64,000 nucleotides of DNA from Arthrobacter sp. Soil762 (GTDB lineage Bacteria; Actinomycetota; Actinomycetes; Actinomycetales; Micrococcaceae), in contig NZ_LMSG01000003.1 of NCBI RefSeq assembly GCF_001428335.1, forward strand, positions 33,879-97,878, given 5' to 3'. Below, one piece after another: positions 9,169 to 17,430 of the stretch. The notes beneath the pieces are model-generated. The model made no database searches, had not been told where the DNA came from, and saw only the letters and a program-made list of their open reading frames with translations. The position numbers and the translations under genes were made by a program. The stretch's first letter is position 1. The number at the start of each line of letters is the position of its first letter.

Positions 9169-9696
9169 GTGACCGTCATGAGAAGTCTTAAGCGAACAGG
9201 ATTAGCGGCACTGACCGCGGGCGCTCTGCTGGCCCTCGCTGCCTGCAGCCCCGCGGAGCCCGGAGTGACATCATCCTCCCCAGATAGCTCCCCACCAGCG
9301 TCGGGCGGCGCCAGCATCACCGCGTCCGCCAGTCCGACGGCGTCGCCGGGAACTTCCGCCACTGTTGGGACAATCGTCGCAGGGTTCCCGGAAACACTGC
9401 TCCCCCTGATGCCGGGCGCCACGGTGATTTCGAGCAGCTTTGACAAGACCTCAACGCCCGCCACCGCGGCACTCGTGGCAAGCATCAATGCCCCGACTGC
9501 CGCCGTCGTGGATTTCTACACAAAGCACCTGGAGGCGCAGGGATTCAAAGCCGTCCCCGGCGACGCAGTGGGCGCCGTTGCCTCCAAGGACTTCGTTCGG
9601 AACGACTCCGAGACGGTCAACATCGCCGCCGTCGAAGCGGCCGGTGTCTCCACGTTCACCGTCGGCGCCAACGTGGCTGCTGAGTCAGCCAAGTGA
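9169..9696 (+). CDS. Secreted lipoprotein of unknown function
   Basis: The 175-residue product has a lipoprotein signal: basic start, hydrophobic core and the lipobox LAAC with the acylated cysteine at residue 26. A Ser/Thr/Pro/Ala-rich linker follows (about 30-60), then a small domain of about 110 residues with no motif I recognise (it contains PLMPGATVISSSFD and VDFYTKHLEAQGFK, the latter resembling secreted proteins of unknown function). The GTG at 9169 is chosen because AGGAGGA lies 8 bases upstream; the frame is open earlier. It overlaps the polyprenyl synthase by 4 bp, so the two are cotranscribed. Confidence 0.8.
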   Translation: MTVMRSLKRTGLAALTAGALLALAACSPAEPGVTSSSPDSSPPASGGASITASASPTASPGTSATVGTIVAGFPETLLPLMPGATVISSSFDKTSTPATAALVASINAPTAAVVDFYTKHLEAQGFKAVPGDAVGAVASKDFVRNDSETVNIAAVEAAGVSTFTVGANVAAESAK

Positions 9697-10787
9697 GCGT
9701 TTCGGAGCAGCTAAGGGTTGAGCAGACTGCATTCGTCGCCGCCGTTGCCGGTGAGCTGACAGACTTCCTCACCACGCGGCAATCCCTCATGGCTGCCATT
9801 TCACCCGATATCGATCCCATCATGGGTTCCATTTCCAACCTGGTGACCGGCGGCAAAAGGCTCCGTGCGCTGATGTGCTACTGGGGATGGCGCGGCGCGG
9901 GCGGCGAGCCGGCGGCCCAGGAAGTCGTGACGGCGGGATCGGCCCTGGAACTTTTCCAGGCAGCTGCCCTGATCCATGACGACATCATTGACCGCTCGGA
10001 CACGCGGCGGGGCGGCCCCAGCGTGCATCGCCGCTTCAGCCAGCTGCACCACGCGCAGGGCTGGGCTCTGGACAGCGAGCGGTTTGGGCAGGCAGCCGCG
10101 ATCCTCACCGGGGATCTGTGCCTCTCGTTCAGCGAGGAGGCCTTCACGGACATCGGCGCACAGGCGGCTGCAGGCAGCAGGGCACGGCTGATCTTCAACC
10201 TCATGCGTGCCGAGGTGATGGCGGGGCAGTATCTTGACATCCTGGAGGAAGTGGCCGGTCCTGTCCGTGACCGGGCCGGAGCAGTGACACGGGCACAGTC
10301 CATCATCAGGTTCAAGTCCGCCAAATATTCCACTGAGCACCCGCTGGCGCTTGGCGGCGCCCTGGCTGACGCTCCGGACGAGTTGCTCCGGGGCTACTCG
10401 GCCTTCGCGTTGCCGCTGGGCGAGGCGTTCCAACTGCGCGACGACGTCCTGGGCGTCTTTGGGGACCCTGTCACCACGGGCAAGCCGGCAGGTGACGATC
10501 TCCGCGAAGGCAAGCGGACCGTACTCATTGCCCTCGCGCTGGGCCAGGCATCAACCGCAGAATCGGCGTTTATCGATGCGAAGCTGGGCAGCCCTGACCT
10601 GGGCGACACCGATGTGGCCGAGATCCGCCGGATCATCGAAGAGTCGGGGGCGCTTCAGGCCACTGAAGTGCTGATCAACGAATTTGGCGCCGCGGCGTAT
10701 GACGCACTGGAACAGCTGCCGCTGGAAGAACTGCCCAAGACTGCCCTGCGGAAGCTTGCGGAAGCGACGGTCAGCCGCGCATCCTGA
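9693..10787 (+). CDS. Polyprenyl (isoprenoid) diphosphate synthase
   Basis: This is a 364-residue trans-prenyltransferase that condenses isopentenyl diphosphate with an allylic diphosphate. The first aspartate-rich motif HDDIIDRSDTRRG is near 95-107 and the second, LRDDVLGVFGD, near 248-258. GGKRLR (53-58) is the conserved substrate-binding stretch. It starts with GTG in a GTGA overlap with the lipoprotein gene. The location before an Rv2175c homologue and a PASTA kinase matches idsA2 in M. tuberculosis. Chain length (geranylgeranyl or longer) cannot be fixed by eye. Confidence 0.92.
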   Translation: MSVSEQLRVEQTAFVAAVAGELTDFLTTRQSLMAAISPDIDPIMGSISNLVTGGKRLRALMCYWGWRGAGGEPAAQEVVTAGSALELFQAAALIHDDIIDRSDTRRGGPSVHRRFSQLHHAQGWALDSERFGQAAAILTGDLCLSFSEEAFTDIGAQAAAGSRARLIFNLMRAEVMAGQYLDILEEVAGPVRDRAGAVTRAQSIIRFKSAKYSTEHPLALGGALADAPDELLRGYSAFALPLGEAFQLRDDVLGVFGDPVTTGKPAGDDLREGKRTVLIALALGQASTAESAFIDAKLGSPDLGDTDVAEIRRIIEESGALQATEVLINEFGAAAYDALEQLPLEELPKTALRKLAEATVSRAS

Positions 10788-10847
10788 CGTTGGCGCCCGT
10801 CTTGGCCGCGCCCGCGGGACCGGCGTCGTCCGGGCCCTTTGTGCTGC

Positions 10848-11201
10848 TTACCAGGCCAGGGTCTGGGCCCGGCGCCTGATTTCCGTCTTGCGGCCTTCCC
10901 GCAATGCATCAATCGGCCGGCCACGGAGCGACTCGTCGGGCGTAAACAGCCAGACGATGAGATCCTCGTCGGAATAGCCGGCGTCCGCCAGGACCACAAT
11001 GGTCCCTTTGAGGCTGTCGACAACCTGGCCGTCCAGGATAAACGCGGCCGGAACTGAACGTATCCGGCGCTCCCCGACCCGCAGGGCCGCCAAAGCGCGT
11101 TCATCAATAAGGCCATGGACTCTCGTAATCGAAACGTCCAACAACTGCGCGATATCCGGCAGGGGCAGCCACTCGCCCACAAGGCTTTCTACGTTACTCA
11201 C
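10848..11201 (-). CDS. Rv2175c-like winged-helix DNA-binding protein
   Basis: The 117-residue product matches the small actinobacterial family of M. tuberculosis Rv2175c, a DNA-binding protein phosphorylated by PknL. The N-terminal helix-turn-helix reads LPDIAQLLDVSITRVHGLID (about 13-32), and the C-terminal half has the family pattern IVVLADAGYSDEDLIVWLF (about 68-86). The gene is convergent with the polyprenyl synthase and divergent from the LysM gene; the kinase follows the LysM gene. Kinase substrate status here is inferred from the family and context only. Confidence 0.85.
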   Translation of the reverse strand: MSNVESLVGEWLPLPDIAQLLDVSITRVHGLIDERALAALRVGERRIRSVPAAFILDGQVVDSLKGTIVVLADAGYSDEDLIVWLFTPDESLRGRPIDALREGRKTEIRRRAQTLAW

Positions 11202-11261
11202 GGATCAAGGTTGCCACGGCCGGAGCCCTGCCGCCTAGTCGGGATTGGCCGCCACTGCCGC

Positions 11262-11387
11262 GAATCAAGCGACACTCCATAAAACTCTTGATTCTGGGTG
11301 GGGCCGAATTCTTGTGCTATGCGAACTTTCGTGAGAGATTCACATAGATCACATTTGAAACATCAATAACTTAAGTAACACTAGTAT
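11262..11387. promoter_or_regulatory. AT-rich divergent control region before the LysM transglycosylase gene
   Basis: The 239 bp between the Rv2175c-like gene and the LysM gene are unusually AT-rich. They hold an 8 bp inverted repeat GAATCAAG (11262-11269) and CTTGATTC (11287-11294), several TCACA elements near 11339-11354 and 11393-11400 that resemble CRP half-sites, and a TAGTAT -10-like box at 11382-11387. The arrangement looks like a regulated promoter but I cannot assign the factor. Confidence 0.4.
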
Positions 11388-11440
11388 CAATAGTCACATC
11401 GCATCTCCCGCCCCGGCAGTTGAAGAAGAGGATTCTTTCC

Positions 11441-12838
11441 ATGACGACGTCCCGCTCGCCAAAGCAGCCCTCCAGGCAGAGCCTGCCCATGATTGCTGTC
11501 ACCACAGCAGCGCTTCCTGCGGTTGTCCTGTCGTCGTTGGCCCTCGCCCAGCCTGCTGCCGCAGAGGCCCCTGCCCGCGCTATCCCGGCAACCCTTGCCG
11601 CCGCGATGAAGGCCCAGGCAGCCGAACCTAAGGCTGCCCTGATCCCGGCGGCCTCCGTTTCCACTACCATTCCGGCTGCATTCCAGCCCATGCAGCCGGC
11701 GGCTCCCGCGGAATACACCATTGCCCGGGGCGACACCATCAGCGGAATCGCCGGCAAATTCGGGCTGGACACGTACCAGGTCCTTAAGCTCAACAACCTC
11801 CAGCCGAACACCATCATCTACCCCGGCCAGAAGATCAAGCTGTCGGGCACGGGTTCCGCGCCCGCCCCCGCCCCGGCTCCTGCGGCCCCTGCCGCGGCCG
11901 CTCCGGCCAATGCCGGAGGCAGCTACACGGTAAAGGCCGGCGATACGCTCGGCGCCATCGCGGCCCGGCACAATGTCAGCCTGTCGGACGTTTTCAGCTG
12001 GAACGGCCTGAACATGCGCTCCATCATCTACCCCGGCCAGAAGATCAAAGTCGGCGCAGGTGCTCCCGCAGCCCCGGCTGCACCGGCTTCGGCCGTGCAG
12101 CCTTCTTCCGCTCCCGCAGCGCCGGCTCCTGCTCCTGCTGCGCCTGCTCCCGGCGGTTCATACACGATCAAGGCCGGCGACACCCTGTCCGCGATCGCCT
12201 CCCGGCACGGCGTCAAGCTCTCGGACATTCTGGCGGCCAACCAGCTGAGCCTGACTACTGTCATCTACCCCGGCAACAAGCTGGTCATTCCCGGCGCCTC
12301 CATTCAGCCCGCTTCGTCCACCCCGGCCGCCCCGGCGGCCCCCGCCGCCCCGCTGGTGCCGAGCTCCTTCCTGGGTTTCACCTACCCCGCTGCCGTTGTG
12401 AGCTCTGCCAACGAGAACAAGGCCTTGCTGAACGCCTCTCCCGTCCCGTCCCGGGCCGAGATGCGCGCCATTGTGGCCGACACGGCACGCCAGATGGGAG
12501 TGGACCCCACCCTGGCCCTGGCCTTCGCGCACCAGGAGTCCGGCTTTAACCAGCGTGCGGTTTCACCTGCCAACGCGATCGGCACCATGCAGGTCATCCC
12601 GTCCTCCGGGCAGTGGGCCTCAGACCTCGTAGGGCGGAAGCTGAACCTGCTGGACCCCTACGACAACGCGACGGCCGGCGTGGCGATCATCAAACGGCTT
12701 ATCGCCACCAGCAAGGACCTCGACACAGCAATTGCGGGGTACTACCAGGGCCAGTACTCTGTCAGCAAATACGGCATGTACGACGACACCAAGGCCTACG
12801 TAGCTGCCATCAAGGCGCACCAGAAGAACTTCGGCTAA
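11441..12838 (+). CDS. Secreted cell-wall lytic transglycosylase with three LysM domains
   Basis: The protein (465 residues) binds and probably cleaves peptidoglycan outside the cell. It has a signal peptide ending near PAAAEA (about residue 40), three LysM domains (about 90-135, 160-205 and 238-286, each starting YT(I/V)xxGDT) joined by Ala/Pro-rich linkers, and a C-terminal SLT domain from about 338. That domain carries the catalytic glutamate in HQESGFN (about 366) and GTMQVIPSSG. The ATG at 11441 has GAAGAGGA eight bases upstream. It sits between the Rv2175c-like gene and the PASTA kinase, which suggests a link between wall turnover and kinase signalling, though this is inference. Confidence 0.9.
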   Translation: MTTSRSPKQPSRQSLPMIAVTTAALPAVVLSSLALAQPAAAEAPARAIPATLAAAMKAQAAEPKAALIPAASVSTTIPAAFQPMQPAAPAEYTIARGDTISGIAGKFGLDTYQVLKLNNLQPNTIIYPGQKIKLSGTGSAPAPAPAPAAPAAAAPANAGGSYTVKAGDTLGAIAARHNVSLSDVFSWNGLNMRSIIYPGQKIKVGAGAPAAPAAPASAVQPSSAPAAPAPAPAAPAPGGSYTIKAGDTLSAIASRHGVKLSDILAANQLSLTTVIYPGNKLVIPGASIQPASSTPAAPAAPAAPLVPSSFLGFTYPAAVVSSANENKALLNASPVPSRAEMRAIVADTARQMGVDPTLALAFAHQESGFNQRAVSPANAIGTMQVIPSSGQWASDLVGRKLNLLDPYDNATAGVAIIKRLIATSKDLDTAIAGYYQGQYSVSKYGMYDDTKAYVAAIKAHQKNFG

Positions 12839-12893
12839 ACCACCGCGTCAAAGTGCCCGGGGCTTGCTGAACCCCGGCCCCAGGGATAACGAT

Positions 12894-12926
12894 AAGGGTC
12901 CGGACCGCACGTCGGTTCGGACCCTT
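12894..12926 (+). terminator. Terminator after the LysM transglycosylase gene
   Basis: AAGGGTCCG at 12894-12902 pairs with CGGACCCTT at 12918-12926, and TT follows on the plus strand. It separates the LysM gene from the kinase gene, which therefore needs its own promoter. Confidence 0.78.
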
Positions 12927-12939
12927 TTCCATGCGGGAT

Positions 12940-12945
12940 TAGGAT
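12940..12945 (+). promoter_or_regulatory. -10 box of the PASTA kinase gene, leaderless spacing
   Basis: TAGGAT fits TANNNT. Its first base is exactly 12 bp before the GTG start at 12952, so +1 would be the first base of the codon. No Shine-Dalgarno is present, as expected for a leaderless mRNA. The -35 region falls in the preceding terminator arm. Confidence 0.6.
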
Positions 12946-12951
12946 CGTAGG

Positions 12952-15024
12952 GTGCAGGAACAAGTGTCAGACCGTCTCGTTGGAACGCTGGTGGACAACC
13001 GCTACGCCGTCCGCTCCAAACTCGCGCGCGGCGGCATGTCCACCGTCTATCTGGCAACGGATCTCCGGCTGGAACGCGATGTTGCCCTGAAGGTCCTCCA
13101 TCCCCACCTCGCCACCGACGAAACGTTCCTGGACCGGCTGGGCCGCGAGGCGAAAGCCGCCGCGAAGCTGTCCCACGCCCATGTGGTGGGCGTCCTGGAC
13201 CAGGGTAACGACGGCCAGACGGCTTATCTGGTAATGGAACACATCAAGGGTCACACCCTCCGGGACGTCATCAGATCCAAGGGTGCGCTGCCTCCCCGCC
13301 TTGCCCTTGCCCTGATTGATCCGGTAGTGCAGGGCCTCGGCGCGGCCCATGCCGCCGGGCTGATCCACCGGGATGTGAAACCGGAGAACGTCCTTATCGC
13401 GGACGACGGCCGGATCAAGATCGGCGACTTCGGGCTGGCCCGTGCGGTAACAACGTCCACAAGCACCGGGACACTCATCGGCACCGTTGGATATCTCTCC
13501 CCCGAGCTTGTGCTCGGACAACAGGCTGACACGCGGAGTGATATCTACTCCGTGGGCATCATGCTCTATGAGATGCTGACCGGCCAGCAGCCGTACGACG
13601 GCGAGGTCCCCATCCAGGTTGCCTACAAGCACGTGAATGAAACGGTCGGTCCGCCGTCGGCCTTGGTGCCTGGCCTCGCCGCCGAGGTGGATGAACTCGT
13701 TCAGTGGTGCACCGCAAACGATCCCGAGAACCGCCCGGTGGACGGCAACGCCCTGCTGCAGGAACTCCGCCACATCCGGACCAACCTTACGGATGCCGAA
13801 CTGGACCTCAGGCCGCCTGCCGCGACCCCGGACGGCCAGCAGAACCAGACCGAGATCATCGCCCGCACCAACAACCCCACCGCCGTGATGTCGTCCTTCT
13901 CCCGGCCGCAGCCACAGCACCCACCGCACGCTCCGCATGCCCTGTACCCGCCCGACGCCGACTACCGGCCAGGCGAACAGTTCCGGCCGGAAGCGCACTA
14001 CAGGCCAGATGCTCAGGACGCCGTCCCGGCAGCGATCCCCCTCAGCAAACGCGCCCGCAGCAAGCTCGACAGGGAGGACGAGAAGGCAAGGTCCCGGGCT
14101 GCGGCGACCCCGGTCCGGAGCCTGCGGGAGGGGAACCCGCGGCGCCGCGGCGCCCTCTGGGTGGTGGTCCTGGTCATCATCGCGTTGATTGCCACAGGAG
14201 CCGGCTGGTTCTTCGGCATGGGCCCCGGGTCGCCGGGCACCATTCCGGCGGTCGCCAACAAGTCGGTGGCCCAGGCCCAGCAACTGCTGAGCGAGGCGGG
14301 GTTCCAGTCGCGTACCAACGATGTCTTTGACGACGACGTTCCGTCCGGCCTCGTAGTGGGCTCCGACCCGACTGCCGGCACGGAGACCAGGAAGTTCCAG
14401 CTCGTGTCCCTGTTTGTTTCCAAGGGGCCGCAACTGTTCGAACTCCCGAAACTGACCGGCGGAACACTTGACGATGCGAAAAATGCACTGAACCAGGCCG
14501 AAATGGCGCTAGGTACCGTCACTGAACAATTTGATGACGCCGTTGCCGCCGGCGTTGTGTTGGCCCAGGATCCCGCCGCCGGAACCCCAGCGCGCCATGG
14601 CACTCCGGTAGCCCTGTCCGTCTCCAAGGGCCCGCAGCCGATCCCCGTTCCGTCAGTCATCGGGTTGGAGGAGGACGCCGCCGTCGACGCCATTAAGGCG
14701 GCCGGCCTCAAGGCCGATGTCGCGAAGGACAAAGTCAACGACAGGCACGTGCCCAAGGGGTCGGTTGCCGCGCAGTCGCCTGCGACCGGCACGCTGACCA
14801 AGGGCGGCACGGTGACGCTGTCCATTTCCGACGGACCCAAGCTCGTTGAAGTCCCCAGCTTCATCGGCAAACAAGCCAAGGAAGCCGAAGAAGCGCTGCG
14901 TGCGCTGGGCTTCGAGGTACGGGTGAACAATATCCTCGGCGGCTTCTTTGGCACGGTACGGGATCAGGACCCGGTGAAGAAGAAGGTGCCCGAAGGTTCC
15001 GTCGTTACCCTCACGGTGGTGTAG
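12952..15024 (+). CDS. Transmembrane Ser/Thr protein kinase with PASTA repeats (PknL/PknB type)
   Basis: The 690-residue protein has a cytoplasmic Hanks-type kinase domain (about 1-270) with glycine loop ARGGMSTVYLATD, the VALKVL lysine, HRDVKPEN near 139-146 and DFGLA near 159. A Pro-rich juxtamembrane linker follows, then one membrane helix near 402-421, then four extracellular PASTA repeats (about 430-690) that bind muropeptides or lipid II in this family. The position beside an Rv2175c homologue and aroG matches pknL of M. tuberculosis; mycobacterial PknL lacks PASTA, while corynebacterial PknL has it. Likely a wall-sensing kinase that phosphorylates targets such as the FHA protein encoded at 29.5 kb and the Rv2175c-like protein (inference). 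Confidence 0.93.
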   Translation: MQEQVSDRLVGTLVDNRYAVRSKLARGGMSTVYLATDLRLERDVALKVLHPHLATDETFLDRLGREAKAAAKLSHAHVVGVLDQGNDGQTAYLVMEHIKGHTLRDVIRSKGALPPRLALALIDPVVQGLGAAHAAGLIHRDVKPENVLIADDGRIKIGDFGLARAVTTSTSTGTLIGTVGYLSPELVLGQQADTRSDIYSVGIMLYEMLTGQQPYDGEVPIQVAYKHVNETVGPPSALVPGLAAEVDELVQWCTANDPENRPVDGNALLQELRHIRTNLTDAELDLRPPAATPDGQQNQTEIIARTNNPTAVMSSFSRPQPQHPPHAPHALYPPDADYRPGEQFRPEAHYRPDAQDAVPAAIPLSKRARSKLDREDEKARSRAAATPVRSLREGNPRRRGALWVVVLVIIALIATGAGWFFGMGPGSPGTIPAVANKSVAQAQQLLSEAGFQSRTNDVFDDDVPSGLVVGSDPTAGTETRKFQLVSLFVSKGPQLFELPKLTGGTLDDAKNALNQAEMALGTVTEQFDDAVAAGVVLAQDPAAGTPARHGTPVALSVSKGPQPIPVPSVIGLEEDAAVDAIKAAGLKADVAKDKVNDRHVPKGSVAAQSPATGTLTKGGTVTLSISDGPKLVEVPSFIGKQAKEAEEALRALGFEVRVNNILGGFFGTVRDQDPVKKKVPEGSVVTLTVV

Positions 15025-15049
15025 CCGGCGGTCTGCCGGCCACACCACC
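15015..15049. terminator. Bidirectional terminator between kinase gene and aroG
   Basis: GGTGGTGT (15015-15022) plus GCCGGC (15024-15029) pair with GCCGGC (15035-15040) plus ACACCACC (15042-15049): a 14 bp stem with one mismatch and a 5-base loop. It overlaps the kinase stop codon and lies just past the aroG stop, so it can serve both convergent genes. There is no T-run. Confidence 0.65.
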
Positions 15050-15076
15050 GCGGACGTCCGACTCCGCGTCGAGCGG

Positions 15077-16468
15077 TCAGTGCTTGGCCAGTGCTCCGGC
15101 CACCAGGAACGCCATTTCCAGGGACTGCATGTGGTTCAGTCGCGGATCGCAGACCGACTCGTACTTGTCGAGGAACGCTTCCTGGTCCACCGGATCGGCA
15201 CCGCCCAGGCATTCGGCGACGTCGTCACCGGTCATCTCCACGTGGAGGCCACCGGGAACCGTGCCCAAAGCATGGTGGACTTCGAAGAACCCGCGGACTT
15301 CGTCAATGACGTCGTCGAAGTTCCGGGTCTTGTAGCCGTTGGGCGAGGTGACGGTGTTGCCGTGCATCGGATCGGTGACCCAGAGAACCTTGGCGCCGGA
15401 GGCGGTCACCTTCTCCACAATCGCGGGAAGCTTCCCGCGGATATTGCCCGCGCCCATACGCGTGATGAACGTCAGCCTGCCCGGCTCCCGCTCGGGATCC
15501 AGCTTGTCGATGAGGCGGAGGGCGTCGTCGCCGGTTGTCGACGGGCCCAGCTTCACACCGATGGGGTTCCGGACGCGTGAGAGGAAGTCAACGTGCGCGT
15601 GGTCAAGCTCGCGCGTACGCTCCCCGATCCACAGGAAATGCGCCGAAGTGTCATACGGGAAACCGGTCCGCGAATCGATGCGGGTCAGTGCGCGCTCGTA
15701 GTCCAGCAACAGGGCCTCGTGGCTGGCGAAGAATTCCACCCGCTTGAGTGCTTCGAAATCGGCCCCGCAGGACGCCATGAACTTGATGGCGCGGTCGATG
15801 TCACGGGCCAGGGATTCGTAACGGGCGTGCGCCGGGTTTTCGGTGAAACCCTTGTTCCACTGGTGCACGGAGCGGAGGTCCGCGAAGCCGCCCTGCGTGA
15901 AGGCCCTGATGAGGTTCAGGGTGGAGGCGGACGTGTGGTAGGCCTTGAGCATCCGGGCGGCGTCATGGCCACGGGACTCGGGAGTGAACTCGTAGCCGTT
16001 GACGATGTCACCGCGGTACGCCGGGAGGGTCACGCCGTCGCGGGTCTCGTCGTTGGAAGAGCGGGGCTTGGCGAACTGGCCGGCCATTCGGCCCATCTTG
16101 ATGACTGGCATAGCTGCGCCGTAGGTGAGCACCACTGCCATCTGGAGGATGGTCTTGACCCGGGCGCTGATCTTGTCCGCTGTTGCCGCTTCAAAGGTCT
16201 CAGCACAGTCGCCACCTTGCAGCAGGAAGGCTTTGCCCTCCGCTGCTGCCGCCAGCCGTTCCCGGAGAACGTCCACTTCGCCGGCGAAAACCAGCGGCGG
16301 GAGCACGGAAAGTTCCCCGACAGACGCGTCGAAAACGTCCTTGTCCTGCCAGCTGGGCTGCTGGGAAACGGGAAGGTCACGCCAATCATCGAGGCCAGGA
16401 TAATTGGCTGCTCCGCTCTGGGCGGTGCTGGACAGCGAAAAGGCAGGTTTTGCAGATAGCTCAGTCAC
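15077..16468 (-). CDS. aroG: Class II 3-deoxy-D-arabino-heptulosonate 7-phosphate synthase
   Basis: This enzyme condenses phosphoenolpyruvate and erythrose 4-phosphate, the first step of the shikimate pathway. The 463-residue length matches the plant-like class II enzymes (M. tuberculosis AroG has 462). Motifs include LLQGGDCAETFEA near 80-92, GRMAGQFAKPRS, IGVKLGPST and VLWVTDPMHGNT. The GTG at 16468 has no Shine-Dalgarno, but a TAGTCT -10 box lies at exactly leaderless distance. It is the second gene after plsC on the minus strand and is convergent with the kinase. tyrA, a downstream enzyme of the same pathway, lies at 35.5 kb. Confidence 0.95.
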   Translation of the reverse strand: MTELSAKPAFSLSSTAQSGAANYPGLDDWRDLPVSQQPSWQDKDVFDASVGELSVLPPLVFAGEVDVLRERLAAAAEGKAFLLQGGDCAETFEAATADKISARVKTILQMAVVLTYGAAMPVIKMGRMAGQFAKPRSSNDETRDGVTLPAYRGDIVNGYEFTPESRGHDAARMLKAYHTSASTLNLIRAFTQGGFADLRSVHQWNKGFTENPAHARYESLARDIDRAIKFMASCGADFEALKRVEFFASHEALLLDYERALTRIDSRTGFPYDTSAHFLWIGERTRELDHAHVDFLSRVRNPIGVKLGPSTTGDDALRLIDKLDPEREPGRLTFITRMGAGNIRGKLPAIVEKVTASGAKVLWVTDPMHGNTVTSPNGYKTRNFDDVIDEVRGFFEVHHALGTVPGGLHVEMTGDDVAECLGGADPVDQEAFLDKYESVCDPRLNHMQSLEMAFLVAGALAKH

Positions 16469-16474
16469 TATCTA

Positions 16475-16480
16475 AGACTA
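16475..16480 (-). promoter_or_regulatory. -10 box of aroG, leaderless spacing
   Basis: On the minus strand TAGTCT (16480-16475) is followed by six bases (TAGATA) and then the GTG start at 16468, so +1 coincides with the start codon. The -35 region (GTCCCG) is poor. Confidence 0.58.
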
Positions 16481-16539
16481 ATGTGCGCGGCTGGCTTCGG
16501 GACACCTGACCGTCACGCGTACCGAGAGCGGCGTCACAG

Positions 16540-17319
16540 TCAGCCCGCTGCCGGGTCCTTACCCTCGGCAGCGGTGCCCTCAGCACCGCCGTCAGGATCG
16601 GCGCGTTTCGCGGTGGCGCCCCCAGCCTCGGCGGCTGCTGCGCCCGTAAGGCGGAGCTTCACCACGGCAGCGTACTCGTCCACGTACTCCTGGCCGGAGA
16701 GCCGCATCAGCTCGAACATGATTTCATCGGTGACCTTGCGCTGGACCAGCCGGTCCTCCGCCTGGTCTGCGTACTGGCTGAAATCCAACGGCGCACCGAA
16801 AATCATGCCGATGCGACGGATGTTCGGCATCCGCTTGCCGATGGGCTGAACCTTGTCCGTGCCGATCATGGCCACGGGAATCACGGGCACACCAGCCTGC
16901 AGGGCCAGCCTGGCGACGCCCACTTTGCCCCGGTAGAGGCGGGCGTCGGGGCTGCGGGTCCCTTCAGGGTAGATGCCCAGCAGTCCCCCGCTTGTCAGGA
17001 CATCCATGCCGGCGTTGAGCGAAACAGCCGATGCCGCGCCCCCGGACCTGTCCATGGGCAGCTGGTTGGTGAGCCTGAAGAACATGGCCGTCAGCCTGCC
17101 TTTGATGCCGGTGCCGGTGAAGTACTCGGACTTGGCCAGGAAAACAACCGGCCTGCGGACCATCAGCGGCATAAAGATGGAGTCGGAGAAAGACAGGTGG
17201 TTTGAGGCGATAATTGCCGCGCCCTGCGCTGGAACATTGTCCAGACCCTTGACCCAGGGGCGGAAAAGGAGCCGCAGCACCGGCCCCAGGAAGATCCTCT
17301 TCATGACCCAATAGAACAC
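16540..17319 (-). CDS. 1-acyl-sn-glycerol-3-phosphate acyltransferase (PlsC family)
   Basis: This membrane-associated enzyme acylates lysophosphatidic acid to phosphatidic acid. The 259-residue product has the acyltransferase motifs NHLSFSD (NHxxxxD) and YPEGTRSPD, and PVIPVAMIG. The frame is open upstream to 17613, but the GTG at 17319 (VFYWVMKRIF) is chosen because GGAGAGG lies eight bases before it and it leaves the usual short N-terminal hydrophobic segment. The C-terminal 25 residues are Ala/Gly-rich and charged. A second PlsC paralogue is at 34.1 kb. Confidence 0.9.
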   Translation of the reverse strand: MFYWVMKRIFLGPVLRLLFRPWVKGLDNVPAQGAAIIASNHLSFSDSIFMPLMVRRPVVFLAKSEYFTGTGIKGRLTAMFFRLTNQLPMDRSGGAASAVSLNAGMDVLTSGGLLGIYPEGTRSPDARLYRGKVGVARLALQAGVPVIPVAMIGTDKVQPIGKRMPNIRRIGMIFGAPLDFSQYADQAEDRLVQRKVTDEIMFELMRLSGQEYVDEYAAVVKLRLTGAAAAEAGGATAKRADPDGGAEGTAAEGKDPAAG

Positions 17320-17430
17320 GTGACGAACCTCTCCGGAAGCCGGCCGGCCGGCCCTTCGTCGGGCCGGGCGGGCACTCCAGTGCAACCCTACTCTAGTGAG
17401 ATTTGTCGAGAACAATGACACGATGGTGTT

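Noticed and set aside
11202..11440. c-di-AMP (ydaO-type) riboswitch before the LysM gene
   Set aside because: Such riboswitches precede some actinobacterial wall-enzyme genes, but the conserved segments are not present here.
12967..14433. 488-codon open frame antisense to the kinase gene
   Set aside because: No domain, no ribosome-binding site and full overlap with a clear kinase. Treated as a GC shadow.
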